A DNA stretch of 64,000 nt from positions 176,007 to 240,006 of the forward strand of contig PXUA01000005.1 of the NCBI GenBank assembly GCA_003022435.1, given 5' to 3'. The notes beneath the pieces are model-generated. The model was not told the origin of the DNA, made no database searches, and saw only the letters and a list, made by a program, of their open reading frames with translations. Source of the stretch: Bacteroidetes bacterium SW_9_63_38. Lineage in GTDB: Bacteria; Bacteroidota; Rhodothermia; Rhodothermales; Salinibacteraceae. Both the position numbers and the translations under genes were made by a program. Positions 52,609-61,502 of the stretch are shown here, one piece after another. How positions within the stretch are numbered: position 1 is the stretch's first letter; every line of letters starts with the position of its first letter.

Positions 52609-53469
52609 ATGCCCCCCTCCGTAGCCCTCGAATCGACCGTGTTTGCCCACGGTCTTCCGCACCCGACCGGTGTAGAAATCGCCCTTGACCTGGAACGTCG
52701 CGTTCGACGGGAGGGGGGCTCCCCCCGTACGGTTGGCATCGTAAACGGCACACCGCACATAGGCCTGTCCGAAGCCCAGATCCGTCACCTGGCCACGGCC
52801 GCGGACGTCCGCAAAACGAGCCTGCGGGACCTACCGGTAGTCGCCGCCCAAAGCGGGGACGGCGCCACGACGGTAGCCGGCACAATGCACCTCGCCCACC
52901 GCGCCGGCCTCTCGGTGATGGCGACCGGCGGCATCGGGGGGGTGCACCGCACCGTCGGCAAGACCGCAGCCTGGGACGTCAGTGCCGACCTGGAGGCCCT
53001 GCGCCGCTTCCCGATGACCGTCGTCTGCTCCGGCCCAAAGGTGATTCTCGACCTGTCGGCAACGCGGGAGGTGCTCGAATCCTACGGCGTGACGGTCGTG
53101 GGATACCGAACCGATGTCATGCCCGTCTTCTACAGCCGGGCATCCGACCTGTCGGTGGACATCCGCTGTGAGACGCCGGGCGAGGTGGGCGACGTCATTC
53201 AGGCCCGATCGCAACTCGGTCTCGACGGCGCCGTGCTCGTCACCGTCCCGCCTCCGTCAGAGGCGACCCTGTCCCGAGCGGAGCTGAGTCCTGCGATTGA
53301 GCAAGCCCTCGCGGACGCCGCCGACCGGTCCCTGCAAGCCGCAGAGATCACTCCCTTCCTTCTCAAACACCTGCGGAAGCATGTGGGCTCTCGGGTTGTG
53401 GAAACCAACGGTGCCTTGCTCCGTCGCAACGCCACCGTCGCAGTCCGGATCGCCTCTGCCCTGACATAA
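52609..53469 (+). CDS. psuG: Pseudouridine-5'-phosphate glycosidase
   Basis: The 286-aa protein reversibly splits pseudouridine 5'-phosphate into uracil and ribose 5-phosphate. Family motifs: VALESTVFAHGLPHP at residues 5-19, ATGGIGGVHRTVG near 103 (phosphate loop), TAAWDVSADLEALRR with the Mn-binding Asp near 121, and VVCSGPKVILDL containing the catalytic Lys. Length is slightly below the E. coli enzyme (312 aa). No pseudouridine kinase (psuK) gene is adjacent. Confidence 0.92.
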   Translation: MPPSVALESTVFAHGLPHPTGVEIALDLERRVRREGGSPRTVGIVNGTPHIGLSEAQIRHLATAADVRKTSLRDLPVVAAQSGDGATTVAGTMHLAHRAGLSVMATGGIGGVHRTVGKTAAWDVSADLEALRRFPMTVVCSGPKVILDLSATREVLESYGVTVVGYRTDVMPVFYSRASDLSVDIRCETPGEVGDVIQARSQLGLDGAVLVTVPPPSEATLSRAELSPAIEQALADAADRSLQAAEITPFLLKHLRKHVGSRVVETNGALLRRNATVAVRIASALT

Positions 53470-53516
53470 AGCATCGAAGGTCCCAGGAGACAGTCGCCGG
53501 CTGTTGTCCCACACTC

Positions 53517-54875
53517 CTACGCCACCTCCGCCTTCACCTCCTTGAGCCGCTCCTGCACGTGCTCGTCCACCTCCTCGACCTCCATCGGGATGTCGTCGTC
53601 GATGGGCACGACATCCAGGATGAGGCGCGCGCTCCGGCTGTAGGTGAAGTAGTTGTACGCCCAATTCACGAGAGCACTGGCCCGGTTTCGGAAGCCGACG
53701 AGCTTCGCAATGTGGATGAAGACCCAGATGAGCCAGGCAAAAACACCCCGAAACGCAATGCCCCCGGCCAGCTCGGCCACCGCGGCGTTTCGGCCAATCG
53801 TCGCCATTTGCCCGTAGTTGCTGTAAGAGAAGGCCTCCCGTGTCTTCCCCTGCACGTCACGGCGGATTTGCTCGGCGGCGTGGCGACCACTCTGGAGGGC
53901 AACCTGCGCAAGCTGCGGCTCGTAGCCCTCCTCCCCGTCGATGGCGGCCATGTCGCCAATAGCAAACACCTCTGGGTACCCCGGCACACATAGATCCCGC
54001 TGCACGATCACGCGGCCGTCGCGAGCCTGCTCGACCTCAAACATATCGGCCACCGGGCTGGCCTTCACACCGGCCGCCCAGATCAAAGTCTCTGTGGGAA
54101 TGGTAGACCCGTCGTCGAGACGAACGGCCTCTTCGTCCACCCGGTCTACCGCCGTACTCGTGAGCACCTCGACTCCCCGCTCCTCAAGCACGCGGCGGGT
54201 ATAGTCCCGCTGCGGCTGCTCATAGGGCGGCAGGAGATCTTCTTCCATTTCCAACAGCACGCAGCGCGCGTGCTCCCGCGGATGGAACTCCGCGAAGTCC
54301 TCGTCCATCGTGTCGAAAAGCTCCACGAGCGCCCCGGCCATCTCGACGCCGGTCGGTCCGCCGCCGACGATCACAAAATTGAGCGCCTCCGGTCCAGCCT
54401 GATCCCGCTTCCGGTCGTAGCGCTCGAACTGGCGAAGGATGTGGTTGCGCAGATTTACGGCGTCGGGGACATTCTTCAAAGGAAACGCGTGCTTCTTTAC
54501 GCCCGGAATGCCGAAGTCGGTACTCACCGCGCCCGCGGCCCCGATAAGGTAGTCGTAGGCCACCGGCGCGCTGCCCTTCAGCTGCACCAGCTGGGCGTCG
54601 GTGTCCACACTGGTTACCGTCCCGAGTTGAAAGTGGACCGTTTCATTGCCCTGGAAAATGTTGCGCACGTTGTGCGCGATGTCGTCCGGCTCCAGGCCCG
54701 CCATCGCCACCTCGTACAACAGCGGCTGAAACTTGTGGTAGTTATTCCGATCGATCAGCGTGACCCGCACTGGAGCATTCTGAAGCGTCTTGGCGGCCTC
54801 AAGCCCCCCAAATCCCGCCCCAATGATGACGACGTGAGGCAGTTCGGTGGTGGACGCACTCGCAGACCGGGACAT
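53517..54875 (-). CDS. ndh: Type II NADH:quinone oxidoreductase (NDH-2)
   Basis: The 452-aa flavoprotein has two dinucleotide-binding motifs: VVIIGAGFGGLEAAKTL near residue 15 (FAD) and FVIVGGGPTGVEMAGAL near 172 (NADH), and AIGDMAAIDGEEGYEPQLAQ near 312. The C-terminal AFRGVFAWLIWVFIHIAKLV is the amphipathic or hydrophobic membrane-binding part of NDH-2. It feeds electrons to quinone without pumping ions. The start at MSRSASAS was preferred to upstream in-frame codons. Monocistronic. Confidence 0.9.
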   Translation of the reverse strand: MSRSASASTTELPHVVIIGAGFGGLEAAKTLQNAPVRVTLIDRNNYHKFQPLLYEVAMAGLEPDDIAHNVRNIFQGNETVHFQLGTVTSVDTDAQLVQLKGSAPVAYDYLIGAAGAVSTDFGIPGVKKHAFPLKNVPDAVNLRNHILRQFERYDRKRDQAGPEALNFVIVGGGPTGVEMAGALVELFDTMDEDFAEFHPREHARCVLLEMEEDLLPPYEQPQRDYTRRVLEERGVEVLTSTAVDRVDEEAVRLDDGSTIPTETLIWAAGVKASPVADMFEVEQARDGRVIVQRDLCVPGYPEVFAIGDMAAIDGEEGYEPQLAQVALQSGRHAAEQIRRDVQGKTREAFSYSNYGQMATIGRNAAVAELAGGIAFRGVFAWLIWVFIHIAKLVGFRNRASALVNWAYNYFTYSRSARLILDVVPIDDDIPMEVEEVDEHVQERLKEVKAEVA

Positions 54876-55107
54876 ATGCGTTAAGACAGGATTGGGAAGA
54901 AGAACGGGCGTTTCTGCTACGAACCCAGTGTAGAGATGCCTGGACACCGATTCCAATTTGGTCTTTTCATCTACCGGAAGGATAGGCACTTCGTTACAAC
55001 ATCGAACCCGGTGTGGAGAGACCCACGCGATCCTCAACACTTTTTTCACACACAGGTAACGAAGTTGTTAGCCGTGGCATCCTTTCGACGCAATGTCGGT
55101 CCCGCCG

Positions 55108-57855
55108 TCACCGCACGATGAGGGAGTCTCGGTACGCAGCGGCCCGCTCTCGCTTCCCGAGTTTATCGTGTACCCGAGCCAGCGCCCGGAGCGCCCGCTG
55201 GTTCAACGGTGCCCGAATGTCCACGTGCTGTCGTCGGATCCGGTAGCCTCGCTCCAGATACGTCTCGGCCCATCCCCACTCCTGCCGCTCGGCCGCGAGG
55301 CGTCCCCGCCCGACCAGCAGAGTGGCCTTCATCCGCTGAAGGTCAACAGTCGTGGAGTCCGCGGGCGTGCTGCCGAGCGCCAGTTCTCCATTCTGAAGGA
55401 GCCGGTCGGCCGTCGCGTACCGGCCCCGCTCCACCAGACAGAGCGCATACCGCACCTGGGTGTTGTGCACCCAGATGTGCTCTGGGCTGTGCGCCTGCCT
55501 CTGCAATCGAACGGCCCGCTCCAACAGCGGCTCGGCCTCCGCCGACCGTCCGATATTGTCCATCAGATGTCCCACGCGCTGGTATGCCGTCGGGACCGCC
55601 GGATGCGAGGGTGCGTAGCGCTGCCGAAGGATCTCCAGATTGACCCGCGCCACCCGCAACGCGTCGTCATAACGACCTCTCTCAATGAGGATTTCGTACA
55701 GCTTATCTCGCGCGCGGCGAGCCCGAGGATGCCCCTTCCCCATCTCGTTCACCGTCAACTGTATCGCCCTCCGGTAGTAGGTCGCCGCGGCGGCGTGCTC
55801 TCCTTTCTTCGACAGCAGATCGCCGAAATTCTTGTACGCGGCGACGCGCTCCGGCGAGGTGTATCCGGTACCCGTCTGCATCGTGCGGAGGCCGGCGCGG
55901 TACAGCGCCTCCGCTTCCCCATGCTTTCCCTGGCGCTGCACGATCCGCGCCAGATTCATCTGGTCGAGCGATTGTCCGTGGTACGAACCGCCGTGCTGAC
56001 GCCGCCGCAGATCGATGGCCCCTCGCATCAGGGCCTCCGCAGAATCGGGCGCCCCCTGCTGCGACATCGTCTTAGCGAGCCCCTCTAAAATCGCCGTCCG
56101 GTGGCGCTGGTTGTGCGGATGAAGCTGACGGTTCATGGACAGGGCCTCCTCATACAGGGGCCGCGCCTCCCACAGCCGCTGCCCAATCCGGCGCGTGTCG
56201 GCGACGTGAAGCATGCTGGCTACCAGATCGGGGTGGGGAGGATTCAGATGGCGACGGCGTAGAGTGAGTGCGCGCTGCAGGAGCGAGTCGGCTTGCTCCC
56301 ACTCCCCGATGCCGCGGCTAGCCTGTCCCAGGGCGTCAAGCATCTCAGCCTGCACCACGGGCCGATCCTCCAGCCGCGCCACCCGGTTGAGGCCACGCCG
56401 GACCAGGGTTCGGGCCGTCACGGTGTCGGCGGGGCTGTACGGCCTGCCCGTACTGAAGAGATCTACGAGGTAGGACGACACAATCTCGGCCTTCTGGGCC
56501 TCTTGCTCGGCCCGCTCCCGCTGCTGCACGAGCAGGGCCCCGAACGCCACGATCAGTCCCAGAAACGCCATCGTGATGCCCACTCCCCACCGATGCCGCT
56601 GCACAAACTTCTGCGCCCGGTACTTCAACGACGCCGACCGGGCCTCAATCGGCTGGCCCTCGCGGTACCGGTCCAGGTCGCCCAACATGGCCTCGATCGA
56701 AGCGTATCGGCGCCCCGGTTCCTTGCGGAGGGCGGTGGTCACAATGGTGTTCAGATCCCCCTCCAGTCGGTGACAGAGCTGCCGGGGCGTCGTGTCCCGC
56801 GCCGCGCTGATGGCCGTCGGCGTCACCGGGCCGGTGCACGACTCCGACTCAGCGTCGGAGCGGGGCTTCGAGACCACCGTCGACGGGGGACGCGGATCTG
56901 TTTCGAGAATGGCCTGCTCCACCCCCCGCCCGGCAGCTCCCTCAAATGGTCGGTGCCCCGTGAGCACCTCGTACGTGAGCACACCGAACTGGTATACGTC
57001 GGTCGCCGTGCTCACCGCCTCTTCGCGGATCTGCTCAGGCGCCGCGTAGGCCGGTGTCATCGGACGCACTCCTGTTCGCGTCTGCGGGAGCGTGATCGAC
57101 GACTCTGCCTCATCGAGCAGCTTCGCAATGCCAAAGTCGAGGAGCTTGACGGTTCCCTCCTTCGTCACGAGAACGTTCGTCGGCTTCAGGTCCCGATGAA
57201 CGACCAGATTCCGGTGCGCGTGTTGAAGCGCCTGTCCCACGTTTTCCAGCAAATCGAGCCGCTTCGGGATCGAAAGCCCGTTTTCGTCGCAGTAGGTCGT
57301 GAGGGGCTGCCCGTCCACGTACTCCATCACCAAGTAGGGCACGTCGTCCTCGGTAACCCCCCCGTCCAACAACGCCGCGATGTGCGGATGCTGGAGCTTG
57401 GCCAGCACCTGCTGCTCCAGCCGGAAGCGGCGACGGGCCGCAGCGGTGTCGAGCCCAATGCGCAGCAGCTTCACCGCCACCGTCTGGTCGAAGCCCCCGT
57501 CTGCCCGCACGGCCCGAAAGACGCGGCTCATGCCGCCTCGCCCAATTTCCTCTTTGAGCTCGTAGGGACCCACGCGGTGGGCCGGCGCCGCGAGCGGATC
57601 GTCCGCGAGACTCCCCCCCTCCTCCGGGTCGTAGGCCGGCGCTGCGAACGACACCGCCTCTTCCTCCAAAAACCCCTCCGAGGCTGCCTCCGCGTCCAGG
57701 AGCGACGCCAGCTCCCGGCGCAGCGCCGGACGTCCGTCGCAAGCCTCATCGAGGAAGGCCTCCCGCTCCTCCGGGGGACGGTCGAGGGCCTCGTCGAAGA
57801 GCCGGTCGAGTTCATTCCAGTCAATGCCTGAACGTCCGTTCATCATCCCATTCAA
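55108..57855 (-). CDS. Ser/Thr protein kinase with transmembrane helix and TPR repeats
   Basis: The 915-aa protein begins with an acidic helical region (1-95). A Hanks-type kinase domain follows with EEIGRGGMSRVFRAVRA (Gly-loop 105-110), Lys129 in VAVKLL, HRDLKPTN at 220-227, DFG at 240-242 and APEQ at 272-275. One transmembrane helix lies at about 424-443 (ITMAFLGLIVAFGALLV). The remaining 460 residues are TPR-like repeats, a sensor or scaffold exposed to the periplasm. It starts 20 bp after the ECF sigma factor gene; such sigma-kinase pairs are common in Rhodothermota and Planctomycetota. All catalytic residues are present. Confidence 0.92.
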   Translation of the reverse strand: MNGMMNGRSGIDWNELDRLFDEALDRPPEEREAFLDEACDGRPALRRELASLLDAEAASEGFLEEEAVSFAAPAYDPEEGGSLADDPLAAPAHRVGPYELKEEIGRGGMSRVFRAVRADGGFDQTVAVKLLRIGLDTAAARRRFRLEQQVLAKLQHPHIAALLDGGVTEDDVPYLVMEYVDGQPLTTYCDENGLSIPKRLDLLENVGQALQHAHRNLVVHRDLKPTNVLVTKEGTVKLLDFGIAKLLDEAESSITLPQTRTGVRPMTPAYAAPEQIREEAVSTATDVYQFGVLTYEVLTGHRPFEGAAGRGVEQAILETDPRPPSTVVSKPRSDAESESCTGPVTPTAISAARDTTPRQLCHRLEGDLNTIVTTALRKEPGRRYASIEAMLGDLDRYREGQPIEARSASLKYRAQKFVQRHRWGVGITMAFLGLIVAFGALLVQQRERAEQEAQKAEIVSSYLVDLFSTGRPYSPADTVTARTLVRRGLNRVARLEDRPVVQAEMLDALGQASRGIGEWEQADSLLQRALTLRRRHLNPPHPDLVASMLHVADTRRIGQRLWEARPLYEEALSMNRQLHPHNQRHRTAILEGLAKTMSQQGAPDSAEALMRGAIDLRRRQHGGSYHGQSLDQMNLARIVQRQGKHGEAEALYRAGLRTMQTGTGYTSPERVAAYKNFGDLLSKKGEHAAAATYYRRAIQLTVNEMGKGHPRARRARDKLYEILIERGRYDDALRVARVNLEILRQRYAPSHPAVPTAYQRVGHLMDNIGRSAEAEPLLERAVRLQRQAHSPEHIWVHNTQVRYALCLVERGRYATADRLLQNGELALGSTPADSTTVDLQRMKATLLVGRGRLAAERQEWGWAETYLERGYRIRRQHVDIRAPLNQRALRALARVHDKLGKRERAAAYRDSLIVR

Positions 57856-57875
57856 TGATGCACTTCAACGATGCC

Positions 57876-58481
57876 TCAGGACGCCGACTCGTCCGTCCCT
57901 TCATCTCCCCCCACCTCGTCGGTCCCCGAAATCTCTCGCGCCAGCCAGGCCCGCGCCTTCCGCCACTCCCGTCGGATCGTGCGCGTCGACAAGTCCAACA
58001 CGTTGGCAATTGCCTTCTGGGTCATGCCCCCAAAAAACTGGTACATCACAATCTGTGCTTTCCGCGGATCGCGGTCCGCGAGCCGCGTCAGAGCCTCGTC
58101 CAGCGCCAGCAGTGTCTCCCCACGTTGATCAACTGGAATTTTTCCCTCCTCCAGTGAAATCATCGCGGCGTCGCCGCCTCGCTTGTCGGCCGACTGCTTC
58201 CGAAAATAGTCGATCAGAATCTGGCGCATTATGCGAGCCGACAAGGCCTGGAAGTGAGCATGGTCCGACCAATCGACCCGAGACTGATCGATCAGCTTCA
58301 GGTACGCCTCATGCACAAGGGCCGTCGTCGTGAGCATGTGTCCTGCCGGTCGTTTCTGCAACAACCGGTGCGCAATGTCGCGAAGCTCATCGTGAACAAG
58401 AGGCATGAGTTCGTCAAGAGCCTCCTTGTGCCCCTGCCGACTGTCGAGAAGAAGCTGCGTCGTGTCCGTCGAATGGGCCAT
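57876..58481 (-). CDS. ECF-type sigma factor (Sigma70_ECF family)
   Basis: The 201-aa protein has region 2 (ELMPLVHDELRDIAHRLLQK, TTALVHEAYLKLIDQ, FQALSARIMRQILIDYFRK) and region 4 helix-turn-helix (MYQFFGGMTQKAIANVLD, STRTIRREWRKARAWLAREI). The LVHEAYLKL and RRILVDHAR-like segments are typical of the ECF subfamily that partners Ser/Thr kinases. Start at MAHSTDTTQ; the upstream frame is not protein-like. The kinase gene follows immediately, so the kinase may control this sigma factor, by inference. Confidence 0.9.
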   Translation of the reverse strand: MAHSTDTTQLLLDSRQGHKEALDELMPLVHDELRDIAHRLLQKRPAGHMLTTTALVHEAYLKLIDQSRVDWSDHAHFQALSARIMRQILIDYFRKQSADKRGGDAAMISLEEGKIPVDQRGETLLALDEALTRLADRDPRKAQIVMYQFFGGMTQKAIANVLDLSTRTIRREWRKARAWLAREISGTDEVGGDEGTDESAS

Positions 58482-58830
58482 GAGGAGAAACGAATTTGGA
58501 ATGCCCGACGAATGCCAGCATGCGTAGAGGCGAATGAAGCTGCTGCCTACGTCGCCCGGGCTTCGGGATCGGAAACGGTACTGCAAATCCCTCGAAACGA
58601 ACGGTCCGGTTCGGAAGCGTCCAGGGTTCCTCCGTTCCCTACTCACAGTGCGTGGAATCAACGGCGTCCATCAGCGGGCCGCCTCGCCTGCTCTTCTGTC
58701 AAGGGGAAGCATCCGAGCGATACTGGCTGTCCCTCAAGGAACTGTGTAATTGGAGAAACTGCAAAATGCGAGGGATCCGCTTGTTCAATGTAGACGCCCC
58801 TTCCCGACAGATCAAATGTTAATGTGTGAT

Positions 58831-58874
58831 GAAGAAAGAAAAAACCCGGACATGGACGCCGAAGTCGTGTCCGG
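58831..58874 (-). terminator. Intrinsic terminator
   Basis: CCGGACA (58874-58868 on the minus strand) and TGTCCGG (58852-58846) enclose a smaller GAC...GTC stem with a TTCGGC loop. A T-rich run (TTTTTTCTTTCTTC) follows at 58844-58831. It ends minus-strand transcripts coming from the candidate RNA or, less likely, from the aldehyde dehydrogenase 340 bp upstream. Confidence 0.75.
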
Positions 58875-59106
58875 ATCACGCTTCATTTTTCGTACTGGAG
58901 GGTGAGGGACAGCGAAAAGGGGGTCATTCCCTTGCGTGGCGGGTGTTGCACGCCAGCCACCGTCCCAAACCTCGACTCTCGGGCTCCTGTGGGGCCCCCT
59001 GCTTGCTGGCAGGGGTGGAGCCGAAGAGGGTCGAGTGGGGACGACGGACCGCAGTGAACCGTCTCTTCTCATACTGTGGGCAATCACCTCCTCTTCCGTC
59101 GTCCCC
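58831..59106 (-). ncRNA. Candidate structured RNA of about 270 nt with terminator
   Basis: Reading the minus strand from 59106: a 12-bp perfect stem GGGGACGACGGA/TCCGTCGTCCCC (59106-59095 with 59048-59037) encloses a smaller stem (59079-59073/59055-59049). A second two-part stem pairs 59035-59029 with 58977-58971 and 59022-59017 with 58986-58981, capped by GCAGGGG/CCCCTGC. About 90 nt later comes a hairpin CCGGACA...TGTCCGG (58874-58846), followed by TTTTTTCTTTC. No ORF of coding quality overlaps. Class unknown: motifs of RNase P, tmRNA or SRP RNA were not found. Confidence 0.5.
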
Positions 59107-59217
59107 ACCCCTTCACGGGGGCTCTGAATACCCGGGTCCGCGAAGGACGTTGTACAAATCTCGATACGTTCTCTTTCGGCCGGTCGGCCCTCACAATTTT
59201 TTCTACTCGCCCCACTT

Positions 59218-60582
59218 CTACTCGACCCACACAGTCTTCGCGTTCACGAACTCGTGGATGCCGTGATGGGAAAGCTCGCGCCCGTAGCCGCTGTCCTTGA
59301 TGCCGCCGAACGGAAGACGCGGATCACTTTTGGTCATCTCGTTGACGAATGCGCATCCGACCTCCAGCTGGCGAGCGATCTGTTCTCCCTTTGTCCGATT
59401 TTCCGTAAAGACGCTTCCCCCGAGCCCAAAACGCGTGTCGTTGGCGAGCGTGACGGCGTGCTCGGCATTCTCGGCCACGACGACCGACGCCACCGGCCCG
59501 AAGATTTCCTTGTCGAACGCCACGGTCCCCGGCTCCACGTCCGTGAGCACCGTAGGAGCATAGTAGAACCCGTCTCGATTCAGCGTGTGGCCGCCGGTGG
59601 CCGCCACAGCTCCGTCGTTGATGGCCCGCTCGACCTGATCGTGCACGTCGGCCCGTAGGTCGGCCCGCGCGATCGGCCCGATGTCCGTTTGTGAGTCCTG
59701 CGGATCGCCGACCGTCAGTCTCTCGACGTGCGCGAGTAGCCGCTCCGTAAAGTCGTCGGCCACGCGCCGGTCGACAATGAAGCGCTTGGCGGCAATGCAG
59801 CTTTGCCCGGTGTTCTGCATGCGGGCCGTGCATCCGGTTGCGGCCGCCGCCTCCAGATCCGCGTCGTCACACACGATGAACGGATCGGAGCCGCCCAGCT
59901 CCAACACCGTGGGCTTGACCTGCGCGGCCGCCTGCTTCGCAACCGCTTTCCCGGCCTTGACACTGCCAGTCAACGTGACGGCGCGCGCACGCCGATCGGC
60001 AATCACGTCGCTCACGGTGTCTTCTTCCACGAGGAGCGTCTGCACCTCATGGTCCGCAAACCCTGCGTCCGCCATCAGTTCTTCGATCGCGAGGGCACAG
60101 CCCGTCACGTTCGGGGCATGCTTGAGCAAAATCGAGTTGCCCGCCATCAGGGCCGGCGCCCCGAACCGAAACAGCTGCCAGAAGGGATAATTCCAGGGCA
60201 TTACAGCCAGCACGGGCCCGAGCGGTTCGTAGGCGGCATAGCTTTTCTGAGCGCTGGTCTCGACCGGCTCGTCGGCCAGAAAATCCGCCGCGTTCTCCGC
60301 GTAGTACCGACACACCCACGCGCACTTCTCGATTTCCCCCACCGCCTGCGACACGGGTTTGCCCATCTCTCGCGACATGAGGTGCCCATGCGTCTCGCTC
60401 CGTTCCTCCAACAGGTCTGCCGCCCTCCTGAGACGACGCGCTCGGGCGTCGAACGTCCGGTCGCGGTTCGTTCGAAAGGCGGCGTCGGCACGGTCGAGAC
60501 GGGTGTCGACCTCAGCAGGCGCATGCTCTGAGTATTGTTCGATTTCGTTTCCCGTTGCCGGATTGACGGACAAGAAAGCCAT
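59218..60582 (-). CDS. NAD(P)-dependent aldehyde dehydrogenase, succinate-semialdehyde type
   Basis: The 454-aa protein starts MAFLSVNPATGNEIEQY, the opening of the GabD/Sad-like branch. Conserved parts are VMPWNYPFWQLFRFGAPALM near 120, VTLTGSVKAGKAVAKQAA near 205, the general-base Glu in TVLELGGSDPFIVCDDAD near 232, the catalytic Cys in MQNTGQSCIAAKRFIV near 266, and DSGYGRELSHHGIHEFVN at the end. It oxidises an aldehyde to an acid; succinate semialdehyde is likely but unproven. The frame open upstream to 60864 overlaps rnc and is not used. Confidence 0.9.
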   Translation of the reverse strand: MAFLSVNPATGNEIEQYSEHAPAEVDTRLDRADAAFRTNRDRTFDARARRLRRAADLLEERSETHGHLMSREMGKPVSQAVGEIEKCAWVCRYYAENAADFLADEPVETSAQKSYAAYEPLGPVLAVMPWNYPFWQLFRFGAPALMAGNSILLKHAPNVTGCALAIEELMADAGFADHEVQTLLVEEDTVSDVIADRRARAVTLTGSVKAGKAVAKQAAAQVKPTVLELGGSDPFIVCDDADLEAAAATGCTARMQNTGQSCIAAKRFIVDRRVADDFTERLLAHVERLTVGDPQDSQTDIGPIARADLRADVHDQVERAINDGAVAATGGHTLNRDGFYYAPTVLTDVEPGTVAFDKEIFGPVASVVVAENAEHAVTLANDTRFGLGGSVFTENRTKGEQIARQLEVGCAFVNEMTKSDPRLPFGGIKDSGYGRELSHHGIHEFVNAKTVWVE

Positions 60583-60734
60583 GCGTCTCCCAATCGATTC
60601 GGAAGTGGATGCGTTGAGTGCGATTGCACGACCAGTCTCCGAAAGGTGATCCAGCATGCACGCCGCAACAAATGCCGGTGGCACGAATTGGTAGGATGGA
60701 CTCCAACCATTCTGTTGCTTACAGTGCCTGGCCC

Positions 60735-61445
60735 ATGGACGACGTGTCGCGAGCGGCCGTTGAAGCGCTGACGGGACAGCCGATCCACCAGCCGGACCTG
60801 TACCGCCGCGCCCTGACGCACCGCTCTCTGCTCCGGACGGATGAGGACCGATCCCTACGGTCAAACGAGCGCCTGGAATTTCTCGGCGATGCGCTTCTCG
60901 ACCTCATCGTAAGTAAAGCCCTCTACGAACGCTTTCCCACGAAGAACGAGGGCGAACTGACGCGCATCCGGGCCAAGCTGGTGAGCGGGGCGGCCTTGGC
61001 TCAATACGCCCGCCGGATGGATCTGGGGAAGCACATCCTCATGAGTGAGAACGCAGCCCACACGGAGGGCCGCAACAACCCCAACATTTTGGCCGATGCG
61101 TTCGAGGCCCTTACCGCTGCTCTGTATCTGGACCACGACTACGACGCAGCGGCACGGTTCGTCCACGAGCGCGCCCTCGCCCCCTTCGACCTCGACGACA
61201 TTGCCGCCCGGGACGAAAACTACAAAAGCCAGCTGCTCGAACGGATGCAGGCGGACGGCCGCCCCCAGCCCACCTACCGGGTGGTCCGCGAGAAAGGCCC
61301 GAGCCACGACAAACGGTTTACAGTCGTCGCGGTCATCGGCGACACTCCCCACGAAAAAGGAACGGCGGGAAGTAAGCAGGACGCCGAACAGGAAGCGGCC
61401 CGTCGCACCCTTGAGCAACTGGATGCGCCCGCCTCGTCCGAGTAA
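60735..61445 (+). CDS. rnc: Ribonuclease III
   Basis: The 236-aa protein has an RNase III domain with the signature NERLEFLGDALLDLIVSKAL near residue 43 (catalytic Glu and Asp), NPNILADAFEALTAALYLDH near 115, and a C-terminal dsRNA-binding domain (NYKSQLLERMQADGRPQPTY, GSKQDAEQEAARRTLEQL). It cuts rRNA precursors and structured RNAs. Start at MDDVSRAAVEAL. Divergent from the aldehyde dehydrogenase; followed after 57 bp by the inositol-phosphatase gene. Confidence 0.95.
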   Translation: MDDVSRAAVEALTGQPIHQPDLYRRALTHRSLLRTDEDRSLRSNERLEFLGDALLDLIVSKALYERFPTKNEGELTRIRAKLVSGAALAQYARRMDLGKHILMSENAAHTEGRNNPNILADAFEALTAALYLDHDYDAAARFVHERALAPFDLDDIAARDENYKSQLLERMQADGRPQPTYRVVREKGPSHDKRFTVVAVIGDTPHEKGTAGSKQDAEQEAARRTLEQLDAPASSE

Positions 61446-61502
61446 CGCCTTCGCCCCCGCGCTTCTCATCTGTTCGCTCTTGTTTTCTCTCTACGGTGTC
61501 GT

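Larger units (their letters stand above)
58482..59217. other. Long spacer with a candidate RNA gene
   Basis: About 735 bp without a protein gene. The half nearest the aldehyde dehydrogenase holds the structured-RNA candidate and its terminator, listed separately. From 58482 to 58830 I see nothing beyond the expected sigma-factor promoter region. Confidence 0.5.

Noticed and set aside
58831..59106. RNase P RNA, tmRNA or SRP RNA
   Set aside because: I looked for the RNase P core words, the tmRNA tRNA-like end and the SRP GGAAGGAAGC loop, and none was present.
58812..59108. A 98-codon minus-strand ORF across the RNA candidate
   Set aside because: Its translation is Pro/Ser/Arg-rich without any domain, it runs through the terminator hairpin, and its composition is unlike the acidic proteins of this genome.
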